A DNA stretch of 64,000 nucleotides from JBAXTZ01 sp041666525 (GCA_041666525.1 JBAYGT010000008.1:39498-103497); one strand, 5' to 3'; numbered from the stretch's first letter, positions 17,802 to 30,103 are shown. Notes: generated by a model not told the origin, from the sequence alone. A program made the numbers and translations.

Positions 17802-18420
17802 ATTGCCGAAAATGAATAATTTGTCGCCTACGCTTGATTCAACAATACTAAAGGCGGTTGAAGAGGCAGGCGAATTAGCTCGCGCGGTTCTGCAATTTTA
17901 CAAGGAGACCGATATTGAACGCCGTGCAGATTGTTTGACTGAAATTGTTGCAGAATTGCTGGATGTCGCGCAGACCTGTGTTACAATGTTGTTTGTGCTT
18001 GAGGATTTTTATGAAATCGATATTAATCAAATGGTTCGCCGACATTTAGATAAATTGATTGAAAAAAAATATTCTTTTGTTGTCGATTCCGAATATCAGG
18101 TAGTGACAGATAGGAATTACAAGTTTTTGTATTTACCGCGCTTGAACATCGATGCTGATATCATGCAGACAATGTGCAAAATTCAAGAAGAACTGGGTGA
18201 GCTTACCCAGTATATCGGCAAACATGGCGGTGCTTCCGGGGAAAAAAACAGGCTGAAGCATCGAGCGATTATCGAAGGGGCGGCCGCTGAACTTTGTGAT
18301 GTCGCGCAGTGTTGTTTTACTATGATTTATATTCTTGATGAGAATTACGGAGTTGACATTATTGTGGCTCAGGAAGCCCATGTAGAAAAGCTTCTTAGAA
18401 AAGGCTATTTGACAAAATAA
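17794..18420 (+). CDS. Tandem MazG-like NTP pyrophosphohydrolase-fold protein
   Basis: Protein of 208 residues built from two successive all-alpha MazG-like units. The first has EEAGE (23-27) and AELLD (53-57); the second has EELGE (132-136) and AELCD (165-169). These acidic ExxE and ExxD pairs are the magnesium-binding motifs of the superfamily, which hydrolyses (d)NTPs to monophosphates. Both units keep their acidic residues. ATG 17794 or GTG 17785 could be the start; ATG is chosen because GGTGG precedes it. Coupling to dCMP deaminase suggests a role in cleaning or balancing the deoxynucleotide pool; the substrate is unknown. Confidence 0.72.
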   Translation: MLRLPKMNNLSPTLDSTILKAVEEAGELARAVLQFYKETDIERRADCLTEIVAELLDVAQTCVTMLFVLEDFYEIDINQMVRRHLDKLIEKKYSFVVDSEYQVVTDRNYKFLYLPRLNIDADIMQTMCKIQEELGELTQYIGKHGGASGEKNRLKHRAIIEGAAAELCDVAQCCFTMIYILDENYGVDIIVAQEAHVEKLLRKGYLTK

Positions 18421-18434
18421 TCATTGGAGAAAAG

Positions 18435-19469
18435 ATGATAACTTACGCGATTGCTTTTATTATTGCTTTGCTAGTAGCATATTTTACAACACCGTTGGTG
18501 AAGTTATTGGCGTTTAAAATTGGTGCCGTGGATCTTCCCGACCAGCGGAAAGTCCATAAGCAACCGATGGCACGACTTGGCGGTTTGGCTATATATTTTG
18601 GATTTATAGTGGCAGTTTTTTTCACTATGCAACCGAACAACCAAGTATTGGGAATTTGTTTTGGTGGTACGATAATCGTGCTGGTTGGTATTGTTGATGA
18701 CTTAAGAGGCATGGATGCCAAAGTGAAATTATTTCTGCAAATTTTCGCCGCATGTGTATTGCTGGCGTTTGATTTGAAAATTGAATGGATATCTAATCCT
18801 TTTGGACAGGGAATGTTCTACCTGCCGTTTTGGTTGGCAGCGCCTGTTACCGTGCTTTGGGTTATCGGTTGTGTTAACACCGTGAATTTAATTGACGGTC
18901 TCGACGGTTTAGCGGCGGGAATTTCTTTTATTGCAGCAGTTTCAATTTCGTTGATGGCAATGGAAGCAAATTATGCGACAGCGGCTATTCTTACGGTAGC
19001 GCTGGCTGGCTCGGCGCTTGGTTTTTTGCAGCACAACTTTAATCCAGCGAAAATTTTTATGGGTGATACCGGCAGCATGTTCCTTGGCTTTACTTTGGCA
19101 AGTGTATCGATAGTTGGATCGATCAAGAGCTTAGCAGCAGTTGCAATTATAGTTCCAATTCTAGCGCTTGGTGTTCCGATATTCGATACGTTATTTGCAA
19201 TTGTTCGACGTTATAAAAGTGGCAATCCGATTTTTGCACCGGATAAAGGACATCTTCATCACCGGTTGTTGCAACGCGGGCTGAGCGTAAAGCAAGCAGT
19301 GTTGGCGATGTACGGTATCAGTATCGTTCTGGGCGGTGTGGCTGTTTTGATGATGAAGTATGCGCGTAGTTTTGCCTTGGTCGCTATTGCTGTATTGTTC
19401 ACGCTGATAATGTTTGGCGCAAAATGGCTTGGAATTTTCGATCATAACGATAAGCGAGGAAAAAAGTGA
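18435..19469 (+). CDS. Undecaprenyl-phosphate GlcNAc-1-phosphate transferase (TagO/WecA type)
   Basis: Polytopic membrane enzyme of 344 residues that transfers a sugar 1-phosphate to undecaprenyl phosphate, the first step of many envelope polysaccharides. Signatures are DLPDQRKVHKQPMARLGG near the start, the catalytic aspartate region GIVDDLRGMDAK, NLIDGLDGLAAG and FMGDTGSMFLGF, with about ten hydrophobic segments. GGAG precedes the ATG. The 2-epimerase gene overlaps the stop by 4 nt, so the two act in the same UDP-HexNAc pathway. Confidence 0.92.
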   Translation: MITYAIAFIIALLVAYFTTPLVKLLAFKIGAVDLPDQRKVHKQPMARLGGLAIYFGFIVAVFFTMQPNNQVLGICFGGTIIVLVGIVDDLRGMDAKVKLFLQIFAACVLLAFDLKIEWISNPFGQGMFYLPFWLAAPVTVLWVIGCVNTVNLIDGLDGLAAGISFIAAVSISLMAMEANYATAAILTVALAGSALGFLQHNFNPAKIFMGDTGSMFLGFTLASVSIVGSIKSLAAVAIIVPILALGVPIFDTLFAIVRRYKSGNPIFAPDKGHLHHRLLQRGLSVKQAVLAMYGISIVLGGVAVLMMKYARSFALVAIAVLFTLIMFGAKWLGIFDHNDKRGKK

Positions 19470-20611
19470 AGAAACTCAAAGTAATGACTGTTTTCGGCAC
19501 CCGGCCAGAGGCAATAAAAATGGCGCCACTGGCATTAGAACTCAAGAAATATCCTGAGTATATTGAATCAATGGTAACTGTTACTGCACAACACCGTGAG
19601 ATGCTCGATCAGGTGCTGGACCTGTTTAGTATTGTTCCGGATTATGATTTGAATATTATGAGTCATGGACAGACACTGTCGGATATTACATGCAAAGCGA
19701 TAAAGGGTTTGGAAAAAATATTTGCCGAAGCCAAACCGGATATTGTTCTGGTGCATGGGGACACTACAACTACTTTTGCCGGAGCGCTTGCGGCATTTTA
19801 TCAGCAAATATCCGTCGGTCATGTTGAGGCTGGATTGCGTACCGGTAATAAGTATTCGCCTTGGCCGGAAGAGATGAATCGCAAACTGACCGGAGCAATA
19901 GCTGACTACCACTTTGCGCCGACAACTACTTCTGCGGCTAACCTGCTTCGGGAAAACGTTGATTCGGAGTCAGTATTTATTACTGGAAATACCGTCATTG
20001 ATGCGCTTATAAATATTGTGCAACCAGATTTTAAATTTCCGGAATCGTTGAATAAAATTGATTTTAACAAGCGGCTTTTAATTGTAACTACTCATCGCCG
20101 TGAAAATTTGGGTGAACCATTACGGAATGTCTATCGTGCAATTCGGCGAATAATTACCGAATTTCCGGACACTGCCGTTGTTTTTCCGATGCATAAAAAC
20201 CCATTGGTGCGAGCTATTGTTGATGAAGAGTTATCTGAATTAGACCGAGTACATTTAATTGAACCACTTGAGTATCAGTTATTTGCCAATCTTATCGCCA
20301 GAAGTCACATTGTGCTAACAGATTCAGGCGGCGTTCAGGAAGAAGCGCCTGCACTGGGTAAACCAGTTTTGGTGCTGCGTGATACTACGGAGCGTCCTGA
20401 AGCAATCGCCGCCGGAACAGTGCGTTTAGTCGGCACCGATGAAGAAGTTATTTATGAGGCAACACGTCAATTGCTTGCCGATGAGCAGGCTTATGCAAAA
20501 ATGTCGCAAGCGGTAAACCCCTATGGTGATGGAATTGCCTCTGAACGAATAGTTAGAACATTGCTTTGGAAAAACGGTTTAGCTAAAAACAAACCGGTAT
20601 ATTTTTGTTGA
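19466..20611 (+). CDS. wecB: UDP-N-acetylglucosamine 2-epimerase (non-hydrolysing)
   Basis: Converts UDP-GlcNAc to UDP-ManNAc for envelope glycan synthesis. The 381-residue length is normal. Motifs include FGTRPEAIKMAPL, HGDTTTTFAGALAAFY, HVEAGLRTGN, HRREN and SGGVQEEAP. The GTG start overlaps the transferase stop by 4 nt. The gene pair sits directly upstream of the ATP synthase operon, an arrangement seen in several Firmicutes. Whether the product enters teichoic-acid-like polymer, enterobacterial-common-antigen-like polymer or capsule cannot be read from this window. Confidence 0.94.
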   Translation: MKKLKVMTVFGTRPEAIKMAPLALELKKYPEYIESMVTVTAQHREMLDQVLDLFSIVPDYDLNIMSHGQTLSDITCKAIKGLEKIFAEAKPDIVLVHGDTTTTFAGALAAFYQQISVGHVEAGLRTGNKYSPWPEEMNRKLTGAIADYHFAPTTTSAANLLRENVDSESVFITGNTVIDALINIVQPDFKFPESLNKIDFNKRLLIVTTHRRENLGEPLRNVYRAIRRIITEFPDTAVVFPMHKNPLVRAIVDEELSELDRVHLIEPLEYQLFANLIARSHIVLTDSGGVQEEAPALGKPVLVLRDTTERPEAIAAGTVRLVGTDEEVIYEATRQLLADEQAYAKMSQAVNPYGDGIASERIVRTLLWKNGLAKNKPVYFC

Positions 20612-20638
20612 TTTTTCAATGCGTTTTTGTAGTACGGC

Positions 20639-20866
20639 GTGAAATTCTGTGATATAATCAAAAAAGTGGAAAAGAACAATTTTGCAGACTACGGTCTGGC
20701 TGCGTCGTTGGCTGTACAGTCGGCTGTTATGATTGTAGCTTCACTGTTTTTTGGTTGGTTTATTGACGGATGGTTGGAGACTTCACCGTTGTTCACCATT
20801 GGATTGGCAGTGTTAGGTTTTATTGCTACACTCTATTCCGTGTACAAGAGGTTAATGACAACGTGA
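20639..20866 (+). CDS. AtpZ/AtpI-family small membrane protein
   Basis: Protein of up to 75 residues with two hydrophobic helices, of the ATPase-gene1/AtpZ family encoded at the head of F-type ATP synthase operons and thought to help assembly or magnesium supply. The conserved part begins ADYGLAASLAVQS and includes FFGWFIDGWL. The start is unclear: GTG 20639 and in-frame GTG 20666 both lack a Shine-Dalgarno site, and a consensus extended -10 box (20650-20658) lies between them. If that promoter is used, only the 66-residue form could be made. Its stop overlaps the next gene by 4 nt. Confidence 0.75.
   Translation: MKFCDIIKKVEKNNFADYGLAASLAVQSAVMIVASLFFGWFIDGWLETSPLFTIGLAVLGFIATLYSVYKRLMTT
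20650..20658 (+). promoter_or_regulatory. Possible extended -10 promoter at the ATP synthase operon head
   Basis: TGATATAAT matches the extended -10 consensus and lies inside the first coding frame of the operon. Transcription would begin near 20665, right at the second GTG. No convincing -35 is present; a chance match in AT-rich DNA is possible. Confidence 0.35.
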
Positions 20867-21246
20867 GTTTTGAGCAGAAAACAATCAGTAAAGGGATCAT
20901 GCAGGCATCTGTGGTTGTGGCGCTAGTGTTTGCGATGATCGCGTTCTATTTTTTTTCTTTGTCGGGATTGTTGGCGTTTTTTTTGGGCGGCGTTGTTAGT
21001 ATGATATATTTTGTGATGCTGCGTAACCGAATTGCGAAGGTTGCGCCCGGGAAAAAGTCTGTCGCTTATATGGTTCGCGGTCTGGTATTGCGATTGTTTT
21101 TTATGTTTCTTGCAATTATGGTGCTGATAAAAAGCGGATTTAATCCACTTGCCGTTTTGCTTGGGGTTATGGTAACTCCGGTTGGTAATAAAATTTATTC
21201 AATTTTTCTTATCAGAAAGGGAATTAAGGAGTTTACTCGGAGGTAA
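20863..21246 (+). CDS. atpI: ATP synthase subunit I
   Basis: Membrane protein of 127 residues with four hydrophobic segments, matching the ATP synthase I family that helps assemble the c-ring. Start is GTG overlapping the preceding stop by 4 nt; AGAGG lies upstream. A longer in-frame reading from 20770 is rejected because it would overlap the previous gene by about 97 nt. Motifs are weak, as always for this family; the assignment rests on hydropathy, length and position directly before atpB. Confidence 0.82.
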   Translation: MSFEQKTISKGIMQASVVVALVFAMIAFYFFSLSGLLAFFLGGVVSMIYFVMLRNRIAKVAPGKKSVAYMVRGLVLRLFFMFLAIMVLIKSGFNPLAVLLGVMVTPVGNKIYSIFLIRKGIKEFTRR

Positions 21247-21249
21247 CGT

Positions 21250-21957
21250 ATGGTCGAAAAAGGTTTATTTACTAACTATAGTCCAAATGAGATCGGAGTG
21301 CATGATATAGTGCACATCGGCAATGTGTCGTTCAATATGGACACCATTGTAACCACTTGGTTTGGGATGGTGTTGGTTATTATCTTCGCAATAATGGCAA
21401 CGAGAAAACTACAGCTCAAACCGCGCGGCGCACAGAATTTTTTTGAATCATTTCTGGAGTTTGTCGCCGGTTTGGTCGATGGTTCCTTAGGCATTAAAGG
21501 CAGGGTCGTTTTGCCGTATGTCGCGACGCTGTTTCTTTTTATTTTCTCCTGTAATCTTATGAGCGCTATTCCGATGTTGGAAGCGCCTACCAGTGACATT
21601 AATACTACAGCTGGACTGGCGTTGTTCGTTTTTATATTTGTGAACGGTATGATGATTTTCAAGCATGGACTGGGGAATTATTTCAAACACTATTTCAAAC
21701 CGTTTGTTTTCTTTTTTCCGATAAACATTATCGAAACGATGGCAAAGCCTATGACTCTGGCACTACGGCTATTTGGGAATATTCTGGCTGGTGATGTTCT
21801 GCTGATCGTATTGAACCTTATTTTACCGGCGTGGTTTCCGGTGCCGACGATTGTCTGGATGATGTTTAGTTTGTTTGTTGCCGGCGTTCAAGCGTTTGTA
21901 TTTACGTTGCTTACAATTTCTTATCTGTCGGAGTCATTTGCCGAAGAAGCGCACTAG
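21250..21957 (+). CDS. atpB: ATP synthase F0 subunit a
   Basis: Stator subunit a of 235 residues, forming the ion half-channels facing the c-ring. The essential arginine lies in LALRLFGNILAGD, and the TMAKPMTL stretch and C-terminal FTLLTISYL segment are typical. About five to six transmembrane helices are visible. CGGAGGTAACG provides a good ribosome-binding site 3 nt after the previous stop. Confidence 0.96.
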   Translation: MVEKGLFTNYSPNEIGVHDIVHIGNVSFNMDTIVTTWFGMVLVIIFAIMATRKLQLKPRGAQNFFESFLEFVAGLVDGSLGIKGRVVLPYVATLFLFIFSCNLMSAIPMLEAPTSDINTTAGLALFVFIFVNGMMIFKHGLGNYFKHYFKPFVFFFPINIIETMAKPMTLALRLFGNILAGDVLLIVLNLILPAWFPVPTIVWMMFSLFVAGVQAFVFTLLTISYLSESFAEEAH

Positions 21958-22002
21958 GTCTTGACCGTCATTGACGGACAAAATATATTTATAATATTTT
22001 AG

Positions 22003-22269
<267 letters not shown>

Positions 22270-22311
22270 TTAACTGTTCGTTATCCCAAACCAAGCAAAG
22301 GGGGAGAAACT

Positions 22312-22818
22312 TTGTTAGATATTAACGGCACGATTGTCGTGCAAATAATCAATTTTTTGTTGATGGTGGTAATTCTTTCATTTGTTGCTTACAAACCAAT
22401 CATGAAAATGATGCAAGAGCGTTCGGATAAGATTGCAAATGATTTGGATAACGCTGAAAAAGAACGAGCCATTGCTGAGGAACTTAAACTTGATTACCAG
22501 CGTCAACTTAATGATGCTCGTAAGCAAGCTCAGTTAATTTTGGATAAAGCAGTTCAGCAAGCAGAATCTGCCAAAGACGATGTACTAAATATTACCAGAG
22601 CCGAAAATGCTAAACTTTTGAAACAAGTGCAAGAAGAAATTGCGCGTGAGCGGGAAAAAATGTTTTTGGAAGTTCGTTCGCAAATTGTAAGCTTGAGTAT
22701 CGAGTGCGCTGCAAAAGTATTGGCACGCGAGGTAAACAAAGCCGACAATGAACGACTGATTAGCGACTATGTAAGCAAACTGACTTTTGATTCGGCTGGT
22801 GAAAAGCATGTCAACTAA
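22312..22818 (+). CDS. atpF: ATP synthase F0 subunit b
   Basis: Peripheral-stalk subunit of 168 residues with one N-terminal membrane helix (IVVQIINFLLMVVILSFVAY) and a long charged helical, coiled-coil-forming tail that connects F0 to the delta subunit. TTG 22312 has GGGGGAG upstream. The delta gene begins 11 nt before its stop. A single b gene is present; there is no b' paralogue. Confidence 0.95.
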   Translation: MLDINGTIVVQIINFLLMVVILSFVAYKPIMKMMQERSDKIANDLDNAEKERAIAEELKLDYQRQLNDARKQAQLILDKAVQQAESAKDDVLNITRAENAKLLKQVQEEIAREREKMFLEVRSQIVSLSIECAAKVLAREVNKADNERLISDYVSKLTFDSAGEKHVN

Positions 22819-23347
22819 GCAAGTTTCGCCAAAATACGCACGTGCATTGTGCGCGGCAGCGAAAGACAAAGGATTGCTTGATACTGTCGAAAAAGAACTT
22901 AAAGTGTTAGCCGGAATTTTAGTTGATAACGCCGAATTCGCTGGTGTTTTTTTTAATCCCGGAGTTTCTGTAAAAGCTAAGATTAAAGTGTTTGAAGCGG
23001 TTTTTTCCAAGGACTGCTCGGATATTTTTGTTTCTTTTTTGAAGGTTGTTGCCGAAAAACGTCGCGAAGATTGTATCGATGACATAATTCGACTTTATAA
23101 AACCTATGCTAACGAAGAACGAAACCTGTTAATTGGTCAACTTGTTACTGCAGATAAACTTGCAGATGTTAATGTAGCAGTGATTGCTGATCGTATAAAG
23201 CAATTGACCGGCAAAACGGCGATAATAGAGCAAGTTGTTGATGCTTCAGTCATCGGAGGTTTTGCGTTGCAAATTAATGATATATGTTATGATGGAACTA
23301 TCAAACGACGCTTGGAAAACATCAAAGCATTGTTAAATGGCAAATAA
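22808..23347 (+). CDS. atpH: ATP synthase F1 subunit delta
   Basis: Delta subunit of 179 residues that links the peripheral stalk to the top of F1. It begins MSTKQVSPKYARAL, the usual OSCP/delta start, and ends with the family segment IGGFALQIND and a basic tail. ATG 22808 overlaps atpF by 11 nt; an upstream in-frame start at 22787 is less likely because it lacks homology. Confidence 0.94.
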   Translation: MSTKQVSPKYARALCAAAKDKGLLDTVEKELKVLAGILVDNAEFAGVFFNPGVSVKAKIKVFEAVFSKDCSDIFVSFLKVVAEKRREDCIDDIIRLYKTYANEERNLLIGQLVTADKLADVNVAVIADRIKQLTGKTAIIEQVVDASVIGGFALQINDICYDGTIKRRLENIKALLNGK

Positions 23348-23380
23348 CAGGCAGGTGCCTGAAGAGGTGAGTAACGGCAG

Positions 23381-24919
23381 ATGAATATTAGACCTGAAGA
23401 AATTACTGCGATTTTAAGGCAGCAAATTGAAAACTATAGCGCCGAAATCAGCATTGATGAGGTTGGGACTGTTATTTCCGTTGGTGACGGAGTTGCCCGG
23501 ATTTACGGTCTAAGCAAAGCGATGGCCGGTGAGTTGTTGGAATTTCCCAATAACGTTTACGGTTTGGTGCTTAATTTGGAAGAAGAACATGTTGGTGCAG
23601 TTCTACTCGGTGGCGAGGAAACGGTAAAAGAACAAGACACAGTTCGCCGCACCGGAAAAATTATATCGGTTCCGGTTGGAGAAGCATTGATTGGCCGGGT
23701 TGTAGATGCGCTTGGGCAGCCGATAGACGGAAAAGGGCCGATTAATATTACTGAGTATCGTCCTATGGAGTTTTTAGCTCCCGGTATTTCTAAACGCCAA
23801 TCGGTTAAAGAGCCTTTGCAAACCGGCATAAAAGCCATTGACTCAATGATACCGATCGGCAGAGGCCAGCGTGAGCTTATCATTGGCGACCGGCAAACTG
23901 GAAAAACTGCAATTGCGATTGATACAATCATTAACCAAAACGGATTGGGTGTGGTTTGTATTTATGTTGCTATTGGTCAAAAAGCGTCTACTGTTGCACG
24001 ATTGGTAAATATTTTGGAAGAGCACGGCGCCATGTCCCACTCAATCGTGGTTGTCGCATCGGCAGCAGATAGTGCGCCGCTGCAGTATATAGCTCCTTAC
24101 GCTGGTTGCGCGATGGGCGAATATTTTATGTTCAAAGGTCAGCACGCATTGTGCGTGTATGACGATTTGTCTAAGCATGCCCAAGCCTATCGGGCGATGT
24201 CGTTATTATTAAGGCGTCCGCCAGGGCGCGAAGCATATCCTGGTGACGTGTTTTATTTGCACTCCCGGCTACTGGAACGGGCAGCTAAATTATCTAAAGA
24301 GCTAGGTTCTGGTTCACTTACGGCTTTGCCGATAATCGAAACTCAAGCTGGCGATATGTCAGCTTATATTCCGACAAATGTTATCTCAATTACTGACGGA
24401 CAAATATTTCTAGAGAGCGAATTGTTTTACTCGGGCATCCGTCCGGCGGTAAACGCCGGGATTTCGGTTTCGCGTGTTGGTGGTAATGCACAAATAAAAG
24501 CGATGAAACAGGTTGCCGGACGTTTGCGGATGACGTTAGCGCAGTACCGCGAGTTAGCAGCGTTCGCGCAGTTTGGCTCTGATTTAGACAAGGCAACTAC
24601 TATGCAGCTAGATCTTGGACGTCGGTTGACAGAATTATTAAAGCAGCCACAGTATCGGCCGATGCCGGTTGAAGAGCAAGTGGTTACGATTTATTGTGGA
24701 GTTAACCGATATTTAGATATCGTGCCGGTCGAAGATGTGTTGAAATTTGAAGACGGCTTTTTGCGATTCTTGCGCTCGAATTACGCTGAGATATTAAAAT
24801 CGATCCGTGAGAAAAAAGTTTTGGATGATGACTGCGAAGAAACTCTGAAAAAAGCGATCAAAGAATATTCAGATTCTTTCGTGGCCGATGCCCATAGCAC
24901 TTCAACAGATGTGAGGTGA
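23381..24919 (+). CDS. atpA: ATP synthase F1 subunit alpha
   Basis: Non-catalytic nucleotide-binding subunit of the F1 hexamer, 512 residues. The N-terminal [17 protein letters not shown], the Walker [10 protein letters not shown] near residue 170, and the alpha/beta signature [14 protein letters not shown] are visible. It is preceded by GAGGTGAG with wider spacing to the ATG. Full length without anomalies. Confidence 0.98.
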   Translation: MNIRPEEITAILRQQIENYSAEISIDEVGTVISVGDGVARIYGLSKAMAGELLEFPNNVYGLVLNLEEEHVGAVLLGGEETVKEQDTVRRTGKIISVPVGEALIGRVVDALGQPIDGKGPINITEYRPMEFLAPGISKRQSVKEPLQTGIKAIDSMIPIGRGQRELIIGDRQTGKTAIAIDTIINQNGLGVVCIYVAIGQKASTVARLVNILEEHGAMSHSIVVVASAADSAPLQYIAPYAGCAMGEYFMFKGQHALCVYDDLSKHAQAYRAMSLLLRRPPGREAYPGDVFYLHSRLLERAAKLSKELGSGSLTALPIIETQAGDMSAYIPTNVISITDGQIFLESELFYSGIRPAVNAGISVSRVGGNAQIKAMKQVAGRLRMTLAQYRELAAFAQFGSDLDKATTMQLDLGRRLTELLKQPQYRPMPVEEQVVTIYCGVNRYLDIVPVEDVLKFEDGFLRFLRSNYAEILKSIREKKVLDDDCEETLKKAIKEYSDSFVADAHSTSTDVR

Positions 24920-24925
24920 TGAATC

Positions 24926-27387
<2,462 letters not shown>

Positions 27388-27390
27388 TCA

Positions 27391-27798
27391 ATGGCCAGTA
27401 CGATTAGATTGGACGTAATTACTCCATCCCGATCAGCATTTTCTGATGATGTAAACATGGTTATTGCCAGAGCGTTGGATGGCGATGTCGGAATTTTACC
27501 CGGTCATGTGCCTTTGGTAGCAGCGTTGGATATTTGGTCGTTACGCATCATCACGCCAAATGGTGAACAAAAGATGGCAATTAGTGGCGGATTGATGAGT
27601 GTTAGTGATGGCAAAATTGTTATTATGACAGCGACTGCTGAGCGGGCAGAGGATGTTGATGTAGCCAGATCGAAAAAAGCACTGGCAAGGGCTGAAGCCG
27701 CGCTGGAGTCGACTACTGATACACGCGAGATAGAGATTTGGAAAAATACCCGTAGACGAGCTCAAGTCAGATTAAGCATTGCAACGGTAAAACATTAA
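27391..27798 (+). CDS. atpC: ATP synthase F1 subunit epsilon
   Basis: Small central-stalk subunit of 135 residues that couples rotation and can inhibit ATP hydrolysis. N-terminal beta-sandwich with DGDVGILPGHVPLVAAL and C-terminal helical hairpin (AERAEDVDVARSKKALARAEA) are both complete, so regulatory inhibition is possible. It ends the operon, 6 nt before a strong terminator. Confidence 0.95.
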   Translation: MASTIRLDVITPSRSAFSDDVNMVIARALDGDVGILPGHVPLVAALDIWSLRIITPNGEQKMAISGGLMSVSDGKIVIMTATAERAEDVDVARSKKALARAEAALESTTDTREIEIWKNTRRRAQVRLSIATVKH

Positions 27799-27804
27799 TT
27801 GAAT

Positions 27805-27840
27805 AATATCCGTCCGTGTACTATGCGGACGGATATTTTG
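27805..27840 (+). terminator. Terminator of the ATP synthase operon
   Basis: A 12-bp perfect stem AATATCCGTCCG/CGGACGGATATT encloses a 9-nt loop and is followed by a T-rich tract (TTTGTTTT). Confidence 0.9.
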
Positions 27841-27846
27841 TTTTGC

Positions 27847-27875
27847 TTGAAAAATACTATTTGTTGGGTTAAACT
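27847..27875 (+). promoter_or_regulatory. Candidate promoter for murA
   Basis: TTGAAA (27847-27852) and TAAACT (27870-27875) are 17 bp apart, just past the ATP synthase terminator and about 44 nt before the murA start. This supports separate transcription of murA. Confidence 0.5.
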
Positions 27876-27918
27876 ATGGTGGGTTATCGTTGCTTTATTT
27901 GAACTTAGGAGGGTGCAG

Positions 27919-29187
27919 TTGGAGAAGTTAATCATTAGCGGTGGAACACCGCTAAACGGTACGATAAAAATCAGCGGCGCAAAAAATGCGGTGCTTACGA
28001 TAATACCGGCAGTATTATTGGGTGAAACACCGAGTGTTTTAGAAGAAGTTGCAAATTTGTGTGACGTAAACACAATATCGGATGTAATTCGTCATCTTGG
28101 AGCGCCGGTGCATTTCGATGTAGAACGCGAGACTTTAACAATTGACAGTTCAAAAATCAGCAGCTTAGAAGCACCCTATGAGTTGGTGCGTAAAATGCGC
28201 GCCTCTAATTTAATTTTGGGACCGCTTTTAGCGCGGTTTGGCCGGTGTCGGATTGCTTTGCCTGGCGGTTGCGCGATTGGCAGCCGTCCGATGGATCTGC
28301 ACTTGAAAGGATTTGAGGCTCTTGGCGCAAAAATCACTTTAGACTACGGAACCATTGAGGCGGTGGCGCCCAACGGATTGACTGGTAGTAATATATACTT
28401 AGATTTTCCAAGTGTTGGTGCGACGGAAAATATTATGATGGCGGCAACTTTAGCAACCGGGACTACTATTATTGAAAATGCAGCCAAAGAACCAGAGATT
28501 GTCGATTTGGCCAATTGCTTAAATACTATGGGCGCAAAAGTCCGTGGTGCTGGTACCACGGTTATTCGCATCGACGGTGTTACGAAGCTTCATGGAACGA
28601 ATCATACGATAATCCCTGATCGTATAGAAGCCGGGACATATATGATTGCTGCCGCGATAACACGCGGACAGCTGCGGTTGGAAAACGTGTTGTGTGAACA
28701 TTTGGCGCCGGTAATTGCCAAATTGCGCGAGGCTGGTGTGCGGATTGAAGAAGATGTATTTGGCGTGACTGTAACCGGAGCAGATTGCTATCGCGCGGTG
28801 GATATTACTACGTTGCCGTATCCGGGTTTTCCAACTGATATGCAGGCTCAGTTTATGGCCTTGATGACGTTGGCTGAAGGAAAAAGTTGCATTACCGAAA
28901 CAGTGTTTGAAAATCGCTTTATGCACGTTGACGAATTCAAGCGCATGGGCGCCAATGTATATATTGAAGGACACAGCGCGTACATAACCGGAGTGAAGGA
29001 ATTGACGGGTTGTTCGGTTAAAGCCACTGACTTGCGGGCCGGAGCAGCAATGATTTTAGCAGGTCTTGCAGCTAATGGCGAGACTTCGGTGGGTAATATT
29101 CATCATATTGATCGCGGTTATGACCGGTTGGTAAGTAAATTAAGTAATGTTGGTGCTCAAATTAGCCGGGAGCGCTTCGAAGACTAA
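27919..29187 (+). CDS. murA: UDP-N-acetylglucosamine 1-carboxyvinyltransferase
   Basis: First committed step of peptidoglycan synthesis: transfers enolpyruvate from PEP to UDP-GlcNAc in the cytoplasm. The 422-residue protein has K22-N23 in GAKNAV and the catalytic cysteine C118 in [10 protein letters not shown], the residue targeted by fosfomycin, so the enzyme should be of the sensitive type. TTG 27919 is chosen for AGGAGGG upstream and the canonical N-terminus MEKLIISGG; the longer frame from 27799 runs through the terminator and is not real. Confidence 0.97.
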   Translation: MEKLIISGGTPLNGTIKISGAKNAVLTIIPAVLLGETPSVLEEVANLCDVNTISDVIRHLGAPVHFDVERETLTIDSSKISSLEAPYELVRKMRASNLILGPLLARFGRCRIALPGGCAIGSRPMDLHLKGFEALGAKITLDYGTIEAVAPNGLTGSNIYLDFPSVGATENIMMAATLATGTTIIENAAKEPEIVDLANCLNTMGAKVRGAGTTVIRIDGVTKLHGTNHTIIPDRIEAGTYMIAAAITRGQLRLENVLCEHLAPVIAKLREAGVRIEEDVFGVTVTGADCYRAVDITTLPYPGFPTDMQAQFMALMTLAEGKSCITETVFENRFMHVDEFKRMGANVYIEGHSAYITGVKELTGCSVKATDLRAGAAMILAGLAANGETSVGNIHHIDRGYDRLVSKLSNVGAQISRERFED

Positions 29188-29200
29188 CCCCGGAGGTGAT

Positions 29201-30103
29201 ATGAGGAAGCAAGTATTCATCAAATTTGCGGTTTTATTGATAATCATTGCTGTTATTTTAGTTTTTTTGAGTACTTTTGTACTAAAAAAAGAGCTGCTTT
29301 CGCTGGAACGTATAGTACTGAAACAGCAATTGGAGATGTTTGACAGCTTGTTACAGACGAAACGGCAAGATTTCGTCAACAAAACAAAAGACTGGGCAAT
29401 TTGGGATGATGCATACCAGTATATGCAAAGTAGAAATCCCGGCTTTGTAAGTAACTTTCATGAGAACACCTTTATTAATGTTGGAATTAATTATGTCATT
29501 TGTCTTAACAAAGATGGACGAATACTTACAGCAGTCGGGTATGATTTGAAAAATAAACGAAGTATCGCTGTTCCAGATGATTTAATTAAAAAGTTGTCAC
29601 CTAAAGTTTTGGAAACATTTGCAGATAGTTCCGGTATAGTAGCCGGTTATGCCAAAGTTGATGATAAAGTACTGATGTTGGCAGCGGTTCCAATCAACAC
29701 CAATGATAAAAAATCAGTGTCCAATGGCTGGATAGTTTTTGCAGCTGATATGGATGAAAACTATTTCAAAGTTATTAATCAAATCAAAAACACACATACT
29801 GCGCTAGATTCCCGAGATTTTTTCGCTTTGGCGAAGGACGCGGGCACTGGTTTACAGCTTGATAACGGCACTGATGTAGCCATAAAATATAACAGTAATA
29901 GTAGCGTTAGCGGTTTCTTTTTACTAAAAGATATAAGTAATAATGCGGTTGCTGGCCTTCGAGTTGATTTGCCGCGTTCGGTTATGCAAAATCAGAATCA
30001 GTATATTGCTTATGCCTTGGGAATTAGTTTGGCCATTATTCTGGTACTGGCTGTTGGTTGTTATTTTGTGGTCGGTAGTTTACTAAAATATATCGAAGAA
30101 TAG
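29201..30103 (+). CDS. CHASE4-domain membrane protein without output domain (copy 1)
   Basis: Membrane protein of 300 residues: one N-terminal helix (about 7-28), a long extracytoplasmic region, and one C-terminal helix (about 273-295) ending six residues later. The extracytoplasmic part carries the CHASE4 hallmark DWAIWDDAYQYM. CHASE4 normally senses ligands for histidine kinases or GGDEF/EAL enzymes, but no HAMP, kinase or cyclase follows here, and the stop codon is clean. GGAGGTG precedes ATG 29201. A homologue follows after 10 nt; together they may act as a sensor pair for a partner encoded elsewhere. Confidence 0.8.
   Translation: MRKQVFIKFAVLLIIIAVILVFLSTFVLKKELLSLERIVLKQQLEMFDSLLQTKRQDFVNKTKDWAIWDDAYQYMQSRNPGFVSNFHENTFINVGINYVICLNKDGRILTAVGYDLKNKRSIAVPDDLIKKLSPKVLETFADSSGIVAGYAKVDDKVLMLAAVPINTNDKKSVSNGWIVFAADMDENYFKVINQIKNTHTALDSRDFFALAKDAGTGLQLDNGTDVAIKYNSNSSVSGFFLLKDISNNAVAGLRVDLPRSVMQNQNQYIAYALGISLAIILVLAVGCYFVVGSLLKYIEE

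Noticed and set aside
27799..27918. Longer N-terminus of MurA
   Set aside because: It would translate through the ATP synthase terminator and lacks homology; TTG 27919 has a strong ribosome-binding site.
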